This document shows positions 43,561 to 53,202 of a stretch of DNA of 64,000 bases, in pieces. The notes under the pieces were generated by a model that was not told the DNA's origin, made no database searches, and saw only the letters and a program-made list of their open reading frames with translations. The stretch is from Caenimonas koreensis DSM 17982. GTDB taxonomy: Bacteria; Pseudomonadota; Gammaproteobacteria; Burkholderiales; Burkholderiaceae_C. Where the stretch lies: positions 270,892 to 334,891 of the forward strand of contig NZ_WJBU01000006.1 of assembly GCF_009646335.1 (NCBI RefSeq), in the 5' to 3' direction. The position numbers were made by a program, and so were the translations under genes. How positions within the stretch are numbered: the stretch's first letter is position 1; every line of letters starts with the position of its first letter.

Positions 43561-44573
43561 AGGTCCTGGTCACCGGCGCGGCCGGCTTCATCGGAATGCA
43601 TGTGTGCGAGCGCCTGCTCGCGCGCGGCGACGAAGTGACCGGGCTGGACAACCTCAACGACTACTACGACCCCACGCTCAAGCAAGACCGCGTGGAGCGG
43701 CTGGCGTCCCACGCGAATTTCCGTTTCGAAGCCGTTGACATTGCTGACCAGGCGCCGCTTGACGCGCTGTTTGCCGCAGGCAGCTTCGATCGCGTCGTGC
43801 ACCTGGCCGCGCAGGCGGGTGTGCGCTATTCATTGCGCAATCCGCAGGTTTATGTGCAGAGCAACCTGGTGGGTTTCGCGAACATCCTGGAGGCATGCCG
43901 CCACGCACGCATCGCCCACCTGGTGTACGCGAGCAGCTCGAGCGTGTACGGCGGCAACGTCAAGCAGCCCTTCGCGGAGACTGACCCTGTCGATCATCCG
44001 GTGAGCCTCTACGCAGCGACTAAAAAGTCCAACGAGCTCTCGGCGCATGTTTACAGCCACCTCTTCGGCCTGCCGACGACGGGCTTGCGCTTTTTCACCG
44101 TCTATGGTCCCTGGGGCCGGCCCGACATGGCGTGCTCGCTGTTTGCCAAAGCCATCATGGAAGGCGTGCCCATCGACGTCTTCAACCAGGGGCAGATGTC
44201 GCGCGACTTCACCTACATTGACGATGTGACCGAGGCCGTCGTGCGCGTGCTCGACAAGGCGCCCACTGCTGACGACGCCAACGACACCCGGAACAACGCG
44301 CCAAGTGCAGCGCCTGCGCGCATCTTCAACATAGGCAACCGCACGCCCGTGCCGCTGATGGAATTCATCGCAACGCTGGAGCAACAACTCGGCCGCACCG
44401 CCCGGAAAAACCTGTTGCCCATGCAGGCCGGTGACGTCGCCAGCACCTGCGCCGACACATCCGCCATCGAGGCCTGGGTCGGTTTTCAGCCAGCGACGCC
44501 GCTCGAAGATGGACTCAAGCAGTTCACCGACTGGTTTGTGGCGTATTACGGCAAGCGCTTCGCCCGGTCATGA
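43557..44573 (+). CDS. UDP-glucuronate 4-epimerase-type SDR enzyme
   Basis: 338 residues with [17 protein letters not shown] (5-21), [16 protein letters not shown] (typical of UDP-GlcA epimerases), SSSSVYGG, and catalytic YAATK (Tyr152, Lys156). [15 protein letters not shown] is also diagnostic. It would make UDP-galacturonate from the product of the preceding gene. Overlap on both sides (ugd and an acyltransferase) shows a three-gene unit for acidic, possibly O-acylated sugar. Confidence 0.92.
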   Translation: MKVLVTGAAGFIGMHVCERLLARGDEVTGLDNLNDYYDPTLKQDRVERLASHANFRFEAVDIADQAPLDALFAAGSFDRVVHLAAQAGVRYSLRNPQVYVQSNLVGFANILEACRHARIAHLVYASSSSVYGGNVKQPFAETDPVDHPVSLYAATKKSNELSAHVYSHLFGLPTTGLRFFTVYGPWGRPDMACSLFAKAIMEGVPIDVFNQGQMSRDFTYIDDVTEAVVRVLDKAPTADDANDTRNNAPSAAPARIFNIGNRTPVPLMEFIATLEQQLGRTARKNLLPMQAGDVASTCADTSAIEAWVGFQPATPLEDGLKQFTDWFVAYYGKRFARS

Positions 44574-45667
44574 CGCCGACGCTGGGCGCCCTGTTCGCGC
44601 GGCGCAGCAACAACTTCAACCTCATCCGCCTGCTGGCTGCGCTGGTGGTCATCTATGCGCATGCCCCGGCCATCACGGGCTTCGCGCCACCGGAGCCATT
44701 CGCGCAGTTCACTGGCCACTACACCGGCGCCCTGGCCATCGACGTCTTCTTCCTGCTCAGTGGCTTTCTCGTGACGGGCAGTGCAATGAGCGATCGCGGG
44801 CTGCGCTACTTCATGGCGTCGCGGCTGCTGCGCATCTATCCGGCGCTGGTGGTGTGCTGCTTGCTCACCGTGCTGGCGCTAGGCCCTGCGCTTTCGGCGT
44901 CGACGCACTACTGGTCGCTCGAGACATGGGACTACTTCTGGAACAACGCGACCGCGTGGCGCGCGCAGTACGACTTGCCGGGGGTGTTTGCAAGCCATCC
45001 GCAGCAGGCGGTGAATGGCTCGCTCTGGTCGCTGCCGCTTGAAGTGAGGCTGTATCTCGCAGTGCTCGCGGCTGCGCTGCTGGGCTTGCTGCGCAGCCGC
45101 GCGTGGTTCAACGCGCTGGCGGTGATGGCGGTGGCCGTCGGCTACTACCTGCACGCGAGTGTCGGTGCGGACTCGCCCTACAAATATCACCTGCACTCAT
45201 CGCTGATGTTCATGCTCGGCTCGCTCGCGTGGATGAATCGCGACCGGGTTCCTGTGAGCTGGCGCATCCTTGTGGCGCTGGTGGTGGCCACGCTGCTGGT
45301 GCGCAACACGCCGGCATTCACCGTACTGTTTGAAGTGCTGTTGCCCTACGCCGTCTTCACGCTGGCTTTTGCGCCGGGCCTGGACGGCTTCAACCGCGTG
45401 GGTGACTACTCGTATGGCGTGTATCTGTACGGCTGGCCGGCACAGCAACTGGCGCTGGTCGCGATGGGTGGCGACTCCAGCAACGCCATGAACACGCTAC
45501 TGGGGGCAGCGATGGCCCTGCTCGTGGCGATCGCCTCGTGGCACTTGGTCGAAAAACCGGCGCTCGCGCTCAAGCGCCGGTTTGCTCCCGCCACGCCGCA
45601 TCGTCGATCGCCCCCAGGAGAGGACCCACCGGCGTGCGCGGAACGTTCTGGACATCGAACTGGATGA
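44570..45667 (+). CDS. Acyltransferase family 3 membrane protein (O-acetylase-like)
   Basis: 365 residues with about ten membrane helices. The N-terminal FNLIRLLAALVVIYAHA carries the histidine characteristic of the family, followed by FFLLSGFLVTGSAM and SRLLRIYPALVV. Such enzymes acetylate sugars of O antigen, capsule or Nod factors. The start overlaps the epimerase stop by four bases. The 3' end overlaps the convergent glycosyltransferase gene by 98 bases; the family homology ends near EKPALALKRR, so the last 30 or so residues may be non-essential. Confidence 0.9.
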   Translation: MTPTLGALFARRSNNFNLIRLLAALVVIYAHAPAITGFAPPEPFAQFTGHYTGALAIDVFFLLSGFLVTGSAMSDRGLRYFMASRLLRIYPALVVCCLLTVLALGPALSASTHYWSLETWDYFWNNATAWRAQYDLPGVFASHPQQAVNGSLWSLPLEVRLYLAVLAAALLGLLRSRAWFNALAVMAVAVGYYLHASVGADSPYKYHLHSSLMFMLGSLAWMNRDRVPVSWRILVALVVATLLVRNTPAFTVLFEVLLPYAVFTLAFAPGLDGFNRVGDYSYGVYLYGWPAQQLALVAMGGDSSNAMNTLLGAAMALLVAIASWHLVEKPALALKRRFAPATPHRRSPPGEDPPACAERSGHRTG

Positions 45668-46583
45668 ATGTCAGCAGCATCTGGATGCCCAGGATCAGCG
45701 GCAGTGCGGCGAGCATCACGGTGCCAGCGGAAGCCGTCGTCCCCAGCGTCATCAGGTGCGTCCATTTGAAGCTGCCAAAGAGCAGGCCGAAGGCGGTGAG
45801 GACGAGGCCCATCGGCAGCAGCAGTGAGCCGAGCGAGAAGTCGCGCAGGTAATACATGTAGATCACGCGCTTGGCCAGGTTGCGCAGGTTGCCCAGCAGG
45901 AACGGCCCGATCACACGCTTGATCGACAGCGAAGATTCTTCATGCGGATACTCGGCGCGCATCGGCACATCGAGCACCACGGCGCGCAAGGTGCCGAGGC
46001 GAAACAGCAAGTCGGATTCGAAGAAGTAGCGCGTCGCGATCTTGTCCATGCGCAGGCGTGCGACCAGCCGTGCGTCGATGGCGGTGTAGCCATTTGTCGG
46101 GTCAACCACATGCCAGTAACCGCTGGACAACTTGGTCAGGAACGACAGCATCAGGTTGCCGAAGAGACGAACGCCCGGCATTTCCGAGAGGCTTTCGGGG
46201 TCGAAGAAGCGATTGCCCTTCGTGTAGTCGGCCAGGCCTTGCTGGATGGGCGTGATGAACTGCGGGATGCGCGATGGCGGCATCTGCCCGTCACCGTCGA
46301 TCTTCACCATGATGGCTGCGCCGGCGGCGAGCGCCGCGCGATAGCCCGCCATCACGGCAGCGCCCACACCGCCATTGACCGGCAGGCGCACGACCTGCAC
46401 ACGCGGGTCGCGGCACTGCGCCTGGACGTAGTCACCTGTGTTCTCGGGGCACGCGTCGTCGACCACCCACACCTGTGCGACCTCGGGCGGAATCGCCTCG
46501 ATCACGCCCAGCACGTGCTTGCGCACCTTGTAGCAGGGGATGACCACGGCGATAGGTCCGTCGGCGTTGGGAGAAGCGGGCAT
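45570..46583 (-). CDS. Glycosyltransferase family 2, polyprenyl-phosphate type (GtrB-like)
   Basis: 337 residues. The N-terminal GT2 domain has VVIPCYKVRKHVLGVIEAI, VWVVDDACPENTG and KIDGDGQMPP, the motif of polyprenyl-phosphate hexose synthases. Two C-terminal membrane helices (about 245-315) are typical of GtrB. It would charge undecaprenyl phosphate with a single sugar. The next gene in the same direction upstream encodes GtrA, the partner flippase family, and a GT-C protein is divergent from it. Confidence 0.9.
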   Translation of the reverse strand: MPASPNADGPIAVVIPCYKVRKHVLGVIEAIPPEVAQVWVVDDACPENTGDYVQAQCRDPRVQVVRLPVNGGVGAAVMAGYRAALAAGAAIMVKIDGDGQMPPSRIPQFITPIQQGLADYTKGNRFFDPESLSEMPGVRLFGNLMLSFLTKLSSGYWHVVDPTNGYTAIDARLVARLRMDKIATRYFFESDLLFRLGTLRAVVLDVPMRAEYPHEESSLSIKRVIGPFLLGNLRNLAKRVIYMYYLRDFSLGSLLLPMGLVLTAFGLLFGSFKWTHLMTLGTTASAGTVMLAALPLILGIQMLLTFIQFDVQNVPRTPVGPLLGAIDDAAWREQTGA

Positions 46584-46616
46584 GGTTGAGTCGGCAGGCG
46601 CGGTTGGAGTCGCGGG

Positions 46617-47153
46617 TCATTCTAGGGGACGGCTCTTGCGCCTTGCGGCACTGAACACGAACCGCTTGCTCAGCCAGTAAGTCAGGCCGATGCAGCTGAT
46701 GTCAGCGACGAATTTGGCAAGCGGGACGAACTCGATCAGCTGCAGCATGCCGGCCAGCAGCGCCGACGACAGCGGGATGTTGAACGCAACGAGCGCCGCA
46801 TACAGCACGGCCTGCCTGCGCGCATCGCCTTCAGTGGCCACCGGGAACGTGTATTTGCGATGAACGAGAAATGCGAACGTGCCTGCGATGACTTTGCCGA
46901 CGATGTTGGCCGGCAGCGGCGTGATGTCAAACGCATGCAGCAGGATGAGGAAGCTGCCCATGTCGATCGCATAGCCAGCCAGCTGCACGCCGAGGTAGAA
47001 GGCGAACTTCAGCGCCGCCTGTTTCACGCCCGACGACCACTGATAATTGCGCCACCGCAAACTGAACACTTCACCATATGTTTCCTGCACGAGACCGAGT
47101 TGCCGCCTGCCTGCGAATCTGCGCCGATCATAGCGGGCGGTGCCGTTGAACAC
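46617..47153 (-). CDS. GtrA-family membrane protein
   Basis: Up to 178 residues; the conserved part (LKFAFYLGVQLAGYAIDMG onwards) has four membrane helices and ends with a basic tail, like GtrA/DPMS1 proteins that help flip polyprenyl-linked sugars. The ATG at the far end overlaps the start of the divergent gene, so the true start may be an internal GTG (47090 or 47027), giving 157 or 136 residues, closer to the family length. It forms a module with the adjacent GtrB-like gene. Confidence 0.85.
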   Translation of the reverse strand: MFNGTARYDRRRFAGRRQLGLVQETYGEVFSLRWRNYQWSSGVKQAALKFAFYLGVQLAGYAIDMGSFLILLHAFDITPLPANIVGKVIAGTFAFLVHRKYTFPVATEGDARRQAVLYAALVAFNIPLSSALLAGMLQLIEFVPLAKFVADISCIGLTYWLSKRFVFSAARRKSRPLE

Positions 47154-49608
47154 CGTGCACGAAGCGTGGCGTTACGTGAGGTGGGGCGCGCTTGCGCTGC
47201 TGCTGGCAGCCGTGGTCCTCACGGTGCGGGGCCTGCCGCAGATCGGCTGGCCCGTCACTGGCCCCGCGAATCCTTTGTACGTGTGGGCCGCTGTCATGGC
47301 GGTGTCGCTGTTCGCGATAGTGGCAACCGGTTTGCGTCCTGCCGTGGTAGCCGCTGCGCTGGCCGCCGTGTTCGCCGTTGCGGCTGGCCAGGCAGGCGCG
47401 GTGCTGGCTGTGCTGTTGTTCGTCGCCGCGTCCGTGGTGGTGGGTGGCTACCTGCTTCGCGCGCTCGGCGCACCGCAGCTTGCGCAGGGATTTGTATTTG
47501 CATTCGTCACGGGTGCGGGCTCGCTGGGTACGGCTTCGGGCCTGCTTGCGCACTGGCCGGTGAACTACCCCGGTGTGTATGGCCTGGCCCTTGCCCTCAC
47601 ACTCGTTCTTGACCGCAGGCGCTGCGTGGGCTGGTTCCACGCAGCGCGCGACTTCCTTCGCGGTGGTGGTCCGCGCGCTACGGTGGCCCAGCGCGTGCTT
47701 GAAGCCGCGATCGTCACGGCAGCACTGGTCCACTACGCGGTTGCCTTCGCACCGGAGATCGGCTCTGACGCGCTCGCGGTACACCTGTTCATCGCCGAGC
47801 GGATGCGAACCGGCCACATGTGGAACTTCGACGTCGACACTTATGTGTGGGCCGTGATGCCCGCGCTGGTCGACTGGATCTACGCCATCGTCGACATGCT
47901 CGGTGGCGAGGTGGCGGCGCGCCTGGTCAACGTCACCTTCGTGCTCGTGCTGGCGCGCATGGTGCGCGACCTGGTGCTGTGGGCGGGCGGCTCGTCCGGC
48001 GGCGCCCGTTGGGCCGTCTTGCTCTTCCTGGTCACGCCGCTGACGTTCACTGAAAGCCACACGCTGTTCATCGAAGCCGGCTGGTCGGCGTTCATGGTCG
48101 CTGGCACGTTCGCCGTGCTCAAGTTGCTCGACAGCAAGCCCGGTGACGATGATCCGGATGCCCGGGGGCTGTTGCCTGCAGCCGGGCTGTTGCTGGGCTT
48201 GGCCCTGGCTGCCAAAGCTGTCACGCTCTCCCTGCTGCCGGCGCTTGCAATCGTGATGCTCGCGCGGCGTTCCACCTGGTTCGGGCGCGCGCACAACGGC
48301 ACGCTCGCAAAGGCACTGCTGATCGGCATCGTCATCGGCGGCATTCCATACCTGACGGCATGGGTGATCACGGCCAACCCCGTCTTCCCGTTTTTCAACG
48401 GCGTTTTCAAGTCGCCGCTGTTTCCGCCAGAGAACTTCGAGCCGCCACCCTTCGAGCGCTACCTGCGCTGGGACACGCTCTATCGCATGCTGGTCGAATC
48501 AGCGCGCTACCTGGAGGCCAAGCCCGGCGCCTCGGGCTTCCAGTGGCTGCTGTTGCTGGTGCCCTGCGCCATCGCGGCCGTTGCCGTGAAGGCCACCCGC
48601 TGGCGCAGTAGCGTCTTGCTGGTGGTTGGCATCGGTGGTGTCGCAACGGTGTTCCAGCAGACCGCGTACCTGCGCTACATCTTTCCTTGCGTTGTCGTGC
48701 TGATGGCCGTGGTGGGCGTCGGCCTCACGCACCTGATGGAACGCGCCTGGAGCGGCGCGCTGTGGGCTGGTGCGGCGACTGCTGCGGTGGCGCTCAACAT
48801 CGCGTACTTCCACAGCGGCGCCGCCTACCTCGACCTTCCCTGGCGGGCCATGCTGTCGCAGACCGCACGCACGGAACTGCTCGAAGGCCGCAGGCCCGAG
48901 CGCCTGCTGGCGCAGTCGATCAACGCCCTCAACGCGCCTGCGTCACCCGTGATGTGGATCGCGTATCTCGGCGCGGCGGGCCTGCGCTCGGATGCGCTCT
49001 ATGCCCAGTGGTACAACCACAAATTTGCTGCCGAGTTCCTTGCTGCCACTACTGAAGACAAGATGCTCGAGCTGATCGGCCGGCGCGGCGTGGAGTTCGT
49101 CGTGTTCGACTCGCAGGTCCGGGTGGACAGTGCGCCCGCCCTGCTCAAAGTCACCGACGAGGTGGCGAACATCGGCGGCGTGTCGCTGCGGCGTGTGAAG
49201 TCGGGCCTGCGCTACCTGAAAGAGATGGCGGTGAGCCCCGACTTCCATAACGCTGCGGCGTGGGGCCTGACACCCGGCGCGACGATCGACTCCGCCGGCC
49301 TGAGACTCTCCGCCAACTCGGGTGCGTACCAGAAGATCGCAGTGGTTCCCGGGCGCAAGTACCTCAACTCCGTGTCGGTGCGCTGCGATGCGCCAGACAC
49401 CACGGGCCGCCTGCAGATCAACTGGGTCGATGCCTCGCAAAAGATCCTCACGACCTCGGCCAAGACCTACGTATGCGGCCCGAACTGGAGCGTGAACGAG
49501 CAGGAGGTGACCGCGCCATCGGGAGCTGTGTATGGCATGCTCTACGCGTGGGGCCAGGCGGGCGGCCCGCTGACCGTACGAATGAATTCCCTGAAGGGCA
49601 CGCCGTAG
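47140..49608 (+). CDS. Large GT-C-type membrane glycosyltransferase with C-terminal beta-sandwich-like domain
   Basis: 822 residues from a GTG (a second GTG lies 15 bases downstream). About 11-13 membrane helices span the first 580 residues, with a periplasmic loop motif APEIGSDALAVHLFIAERM and an acidic residue pair as in GT39/GT83 enzymes that use lipid-linked sugars. The C terminus (about 690-822) is soluble, with strands such as SAGLRLSANSGAYQKIAVVP and GRLQINWVDASQKIL, resembling a carbohydrate-binding sandwich. Divergent gtrA and gtrB-like genes would supply the lipid-linked donor. The specific sugar is unknown. Confidence 0.85.
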   Translation: MPLNTVHEAWRYVRWGALALLLAAVVLTVRGLPQIGWPVTGPANPLYVWAAVMAVSLFAIVATGLRPAVVAAALAAVFAVAAGQAGAVLAVLLFVAASVVVGGYLLRALGAPQLAQGFVFAFVTGAGSLGTASGLLAHWPVNYPGVYGLALALTLVLDRRRCVGWFHAARDFLRGGGPRATVAQRVLEAAIVTAALVHYAVAFAPEIGSDALAVHLFIAERMRTGHMWNFDVDTYVWAVMPALVDWIYAIVDMLGGEVAARLVNVTFVLVLARMVRDLVLWAGGSSGGARWAVLLFLVTPLTFTESHTLFIEAGWSAFMVAGTFAVLKLLDSKPGDDDPDARGLLPAAGLLLGLALAAKAVTLSLLPALAIVMLARRSTWFGRAHNGTLAKALLIGIVIGGIPYLTAWVITANPVFPFFNGVFKSPLFPPENFEPPPFERYLRWDTLYRMLVESARYLEAKPGASGFQWLLLLVPCAIAAVAVKATRWRSSVLLVVGIGGVATVFQQTAYLRYIFPCVVVLMAVVGVGLTHLMERAWSGALWAGAATAAVALNIAYFHSGAAYLDLPWRAMLSQTARTELLEGRRPERLLAQSINALNAPASPVMWIAYLGAAGLRSDALYAQWYNHKFAAEFLAATTEDKMLELIGRRGVEFVVFDSQVRVDSAPALLKVTDEVANIGGVSLRRVKSGLRYLKEMAVSPDFHNAAAWGLTPGATIDSAGLRLSANSGAYQKIAVVPGRKYLNSVSVRCDAPDTTGRLQINWVDASQKILTTSAKTYVCGPNWSVNEQEVTAPSGAVYGMLYAWGQAGGPLTVRMNSLKGTP

Positions 49609-49645
49609 TAACAAGGGCTAGCAACAAGGGCACTGGAGACACTCG

Positions 49646-50347
49646 ATGCGCCTTCTTCTGGTGGAAGACGACGTGATGCTGGCAAGCGGCATCAAGCTGG
49701 GCTTGACTGACGCGGGCTACGCTGTCGATTGGGTCGGCAGCGCCGAACGTGCAGAAGAGGTCCTGCGCAATGAGACCTTCGACGCCGCCATCATCGATAT
49801 CGGCTTGCCGGACATGGACGGCCTGGAGCTCACCCGGCGCGTGCGCCGGCCCGAGATGAAGTGCCCCGATCTGCCCCTGCTGATCCTCACGGCGCGCGAC
49901 GCCCTGCAAGACCGCGTGCGCGGGCTCGATCTTGGCGCCGACGACTACATGATCAAGCCCTACGAGCTGCCCGAACTGCTGGCGCGGCTGCGCGCGTTGC
50001 TGCGCCGGTCGCAAGCCGCAACAACCGCCGTGTTGTCCTTCGGCCCCATCGAACTTGACACGGCCCAGCGGCAAGCCAGCGCCAGGCGCGACGGACACTC
50101 GACACCGCTGGATGTCGGCCCGCGTGAATGGACAGTGCTCGAATACCTCCTGATCAACGCGCCCAAGCCCGCCAGCAAAGACAAGCTGCTGCAGGCGCTC
50201 ACAGGCTGGGACAAGGAAATAACGCCCAACGCCGTCGAGGTGTATATCTCGCGGCTGCGCAGCAAACTGGAGCCGTATGGCGTCACGCTACGGTCCATTC
50301 GCGGATTCGGCTATCGACTCGAACTGGCGCAGGCAGCTGGCCAGTGA
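49646..50347 (+). CDS. OmpR-family response regulator (QseB/TctD-like)
   Basis: 233 residues: receiver domain (1-115) with acidic EDD (7-9), phosphoacceptor Asp51 in IIDIGLPDMDG and the Lys in IKPYELPEL; C-terminal winged helix (about 130-230) with TPLDVGPREWTVLEYLL. The stop overlaps the kinase start (GTGA). It is not obviously linked to the polysaccharide genes, though it lies directly downstream of them in the same direction. Confidence 0.95.
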   Translation: MRLLLVEDDVMLASGIKLGLTDAGYAVDWVGSAERAEEVLRNETFDAAIIDIGLPDMDGLELTRRVRRPEMKCPDLPLLILTARDALQDRVRGLDLGADDYMIKPYELPELLARLRALLRRSQAATTAVLSFGPIELDTAQRQASARRDGHSTPLDVGPREWTVLEYLLINAPKPASKDKLLQALTGWDKEITPNAVEVYISRLRSKLEPYGVTLRSIRGFGYRLELAQAAGQ

Positions 50348-51735
50348 ATCTGCGAAGCGTGACGTCCGGGCTGCGCACGCGGCTGCTGATGATGCTGATT
50401 CCGCCGGTGGTGGCGCTCGCGCTGCTCAGCGCATGGCTTGACTACCGCGCCGCCGCCAGTGTGGCGCTCGAACAGGACCAGCGGCTCGCCGCGCTGGTGC
50501 CGCTGCTGGCCGACTCATTGCTCTCGCCAGGCAACCGCCAGACGGACTCCCCGGTGTTCTTGCTGGCGCCGGCTATTGCCAGATTCCTGGAGTCGCCCGC
50601 CACCTCGAGCATTGCCATCATCGATGAGTCGGGCAGGCTCGTGCATGGCGAGGAATGGCTTGTCGGGCAGGCGCCAGACACCACCGAAGCCGTCTTCGAA
50701 AACGCGGAACACGACGGCGTCACGTGGCGAATTGTCCGGCAGCGCCAGGCGTCGGTGCTTGGCAACGTCGTCATTGTCCTGGCGGACGCATCCGACCCGC
50801 GCCAGCAATGGGGGCGCAATATCGTCCTGAAGGCGCTGCTGCCCAACCTCGTGCTGGCTGCGCTGGCAGTGTTTGCGGTGCGCTGGACCGTGCAGCGCGC
50901 GCTCAAGCCCTTGCTGGACCTGCGCGACGCGCTGGAGCGGCGATCGCCACGCGACCTCACGGCGTTTGACGCACGTGGGTCACCGGATGAGGTGCGGCCG
51001 CTGGTCGAGTCGCTGAACCGGCTGCTCGGCCTGGTCAATGCGCAGGCCGAGAGCCAGCGGCGCTTCATTGGCGACGCCGCGCACCAGTTGCGCACGCCGC
51101 TGGCCAGCCTGCAAGCCCAGGTCGAGGCATGGGCGCAGGCTGCTGACTCACAGACGCCGCCGCGGCAGACGATCGAGCTGCCGACGCAGCAGGTGCACAA
51201 GCTGCAAAACGCGACAAGGCGCACGTCCCAGCTGGCAAGCCAGTTGCTGGCGTTGTCGCGCGCCGACGCACACGCCATCGCGGCCCAGCCAATGCGGCCC
51301 GTCGAGCTCAAGGAGCTCTGCGCGTCGCTGCTCGAAGTCCACCTCGACGCGGCGGCGGCCAAGCAGATCGACCTCGGGCTCGACGCAGAGCCCGTGCAGG
51401 CCTGGGGCCATGAATGGCTGCTGCGCGAGCTGCTCGCCAACCTTGTCGACAACGCGGTGAAATACACGCCGCCTCGCGGCACCGTCACGATCCGTTGCGG
51501 GCAACGCGACGGCCGGCCCTTCCTGGAAGTCGAAGATGACGGCCCCGGCGTGCCGCCGGATCAACGCGCGCAGGTCACGCAACGCTTTTACCGGATGAGC
51601 GGGACGCAGGGCGAAGGCAACGGCCTGGGCCTTGCCATTGCCGATGAGATCGCACGCGCGCACGGGGGCCAGCTGGAGCTGGATTCGGGTGCGCACGGGC
51701 GCGGCCTCAAGGTGACGCTGTTGCTCGCGGGGTAA
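50344..51735 (+). CDS. Sensor histidine kinase (QseC/TctE-like)
   Basis: 463 residues from the GTG overlapping the regulator stop. Two membrane helices (about 13-32 and 165-185) flank a periplasmic sensor region of about 130 residues; a HAMP-like linker is followed by the phosphoacceptor H-box FIGDAAHQLRTPLASLQ (His247), the N box ELLANLVDNAVKYTP and the G boxes DDGPGVPP and GLGLAI. It partners the regulator upstream. The signal is unknown. Confidence 0.95.
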   Translation: MNLRSVTSGLRTRLLMMLIPPVVALALLSAWLDYRAAASVALEQDQRLAALVPLLADSLLSPGNRQTDSPVFLLAPAIARFLESPATSSIAIIDESGRLVHGEEWLVGQAPDTTEAVFENAEHDGVTWRIVRQRQASVLGNVVIVLADASDPRQQWGRNIVLKALLPNLVLAALAVFAVRWTVQRALKPLLDLRDALERRSPRDLTAFDARGSPDEVRPLVESLNRLLGLVNAQAESQRRFIGDAAHQLRTPLASLQAQVEAWAQAADSQTPPRQTIELPTQQVHKLQNATRRTSQLASQLLALSRADAHAIAAQPMRPVELKELCASLLEVHLDAAAAKQIDLGLDAEPVQAWGHEWLLRELLANLVDNAVKYTPPRGTVTIRCGQRDGRPFLEVEDDGPGVPPDQRAQVTQRFYRMSGTQGEGNGLGLAIADEIARAHGGQLELDSGAHGRGLKVTLLLAG

Positions 51736-51814
51736 GCACCTACTCAGCCCCCCACCGAGAAAACCCCTAGGATGGCCTGTGCGAGAATTTGCAGGACACA
51801 CTTACTTTCAATCC

Positions 51815-52462
51815 ATGGCCGAAGCCCAGCAGTTACCGCCCAGCCCAGACGCTCCCGCTGAGCCCGAGGCCTCCACGCCGGCGCGCAAGCGCCCCAAGCC
51901 GGGCGAGCGCCGCGTTCAGATCCTGCAGGCACTCGCCACCATGCTCGAGCAACCCGGTGCCGAACGCATCACGACGGCAGCGCTCGCTGCCAGGCTCGAC
52001 GTGAGCGAAGCCGCCCTGTACCGCCATTTCGCCAGCAAGGCCCAGATGTTCGAGGGCCTGATCGAATTCATCGAGCAAAGCGTGTTCAGCCTGGTCAACC
52101 AGATCGCCGAGCGCGAGGCCGCAGGCAACGCCCAGGCCGCCAAGACCGTGGCGATGCTGCTGCAGTTCGCCGAGAAGAACCCGGGCATGACGCGGGTGAT
52201 GGTCGGTGACGCGCTGGTGTTCGAGAACGAACGCCTGCAGCAGCGCATGAACCAGTTCTTCGACAAGATCGAGTCGACCCTCAAGCAGAGCCTGCGCACC
52301 GCAGCCGACGGTGAAGGCTCGGCCACGCCCAGCGTGGACGCGCAAGTTCGGGCGTCATTGTTGACGGCCTTTGTGGTGGGCCGGCTGCAGCGTTTTGCAC
52401 GCTCGGGTTTCCGCCGCGCACCGTCTGAACACCTGGAAGCGTCGCTCGCCCGGATGCTCTAG
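51815..52462 (+). CDS. slmA: Nucleoid occlusion factor, TetR family
   Basis: 215 residues from the ATG giving MAEAQQLPPSPDA. The TetR helix-turn-helix is in ITTAALAARLDVSEAALYRHFASKAQM, and the rest follows SlmA (FEGLIEFIEQSVFSLVNQI, PGMTRVMVGDALVFENERL). SlmA blocks FtsZ ring assembly over the nucleoid. An upstream in-frame extension of 12 codons lacks conservation and was rejected. SlmA is usually close to argB in this bacterial group, and here the polysaccharide and two-component genes lie between them. Confidence 0.92.
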   Translation: MAEAQQLPPSPDAPAEPEASTPARKRPKPGERRVQILQALATMLEQPGAERITTAALAARLDVSEAALYRHFASKAQMFEGLIEFIEQSVFSLVNQIAEREAAGNAQAAKTVAMLLQFAEKNPGMTRVMVGDALVFENERLQQRMNQFFDKIESTLKQSLRTAADGEGSATPSVDAQVRASLLTAFVVGRLQRFARSGFRRAPSEHLEASLARML

Positions 52463-52479
52463 CGCCAACGGGTTCCCAG

Positions 52480-53166
52480 TTGCTGCGCATCACTGTCGCA
52501 GGTGCCGATGTCGATTTGCATCCCAGCGGCGCCGCTTACCTTCCCGCCCACCAGAGCCTGCTCATTGCTGACGCGCATTTCGGCAAGGCGGTGAGCTTTC
52601 GCAAACTCGGCGTGCCGGTGCCCAGCGGCACGACGAGCGAGAACCTCGATGTGCTCTCGTCCCTGCTTGATTCAACGCAGGCACGGCGCATTGTTTTCCT
52701 GGGCGACTTCCTGCACGCAAAGCGCTCGCATGCACCGGGCACGCTCGACAACATTGCGCAATGGCGCGAGCGCCACCGCGACATCGCACTGACGCTGGTG
52801 CGCGGCAACCACGACGACCGCGCTGGCGACCCGCCGGCGTCGCTCGCCTTCGACGTTGTTGATGAGCCGCTGATGCTGGGGCCGTTCGCCCTGTGCCACC
52901 ACCCGCAACCCGTGGCGGGCGCGTATGTCATGGCAGGCCATTGGCACCCCTGTATCAGCGTGACGGGCCGCGCGTTCGAGCGGCTGCGGCTCGCGTGCTT
53001 CTGGTTCGGCGACGACAGCGGTGCGTTGCCGGCTCATGCTGTTGGCGTGTTGCCCGCTTTCGGCAGCTTCACGGGCATGCACCGTATCGAGCCACGCGCG
53101 GGCGACCGGATATTTCCGGTGGCGGGTGATGTCGTGCGTGCGATTCCTGCCTTGCCGCTGGGCTGA
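52480..53166 (+). CDS. pdeM: Ligase-associated metallophosphoesterase, PdeM type
   Basis: 228 residues from a TTG. The calcineurin-like metal motifs are LLIADAHFGK (Asp/His), VFLGDFLHAK, VRGNHDDRAG and the late AGHWHPC. The pattern LRLACFWFGDDSGALPAHAVGVLPAFG is specific for the ligase-associated PdeM subfamily, which often travels with a ligase, helicase and exonuclease in DNA repair loci. Those partners are not in the window. It follows slmA closely (17 bases). Confidence 0.88.
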   Translation: MLRITVAGADVDLHPSGAAYLPAHQSLLIADAHFGKAVSFRKLGVPVPSGTTSENLDVLSSLLDSTQARRIVFLGDFLHAKRSHAPGTLDNIAQWRERHRDIALTLVRGNHDDRAGDPPASLAFDVVDEPLMLGPFALCHHPQPVAGAYVMAGHWHPCISVTGRAFERLRLACFWFGDDSGALPAHAVGVLPAFGSFTGMHRIEPRAGDRIFPVAGDVVRAIPALPLG

Positions 53167-53202
53167 CCTGATGCGTGGACTGGCTATCATCCGTGGTCCG
53201 TT

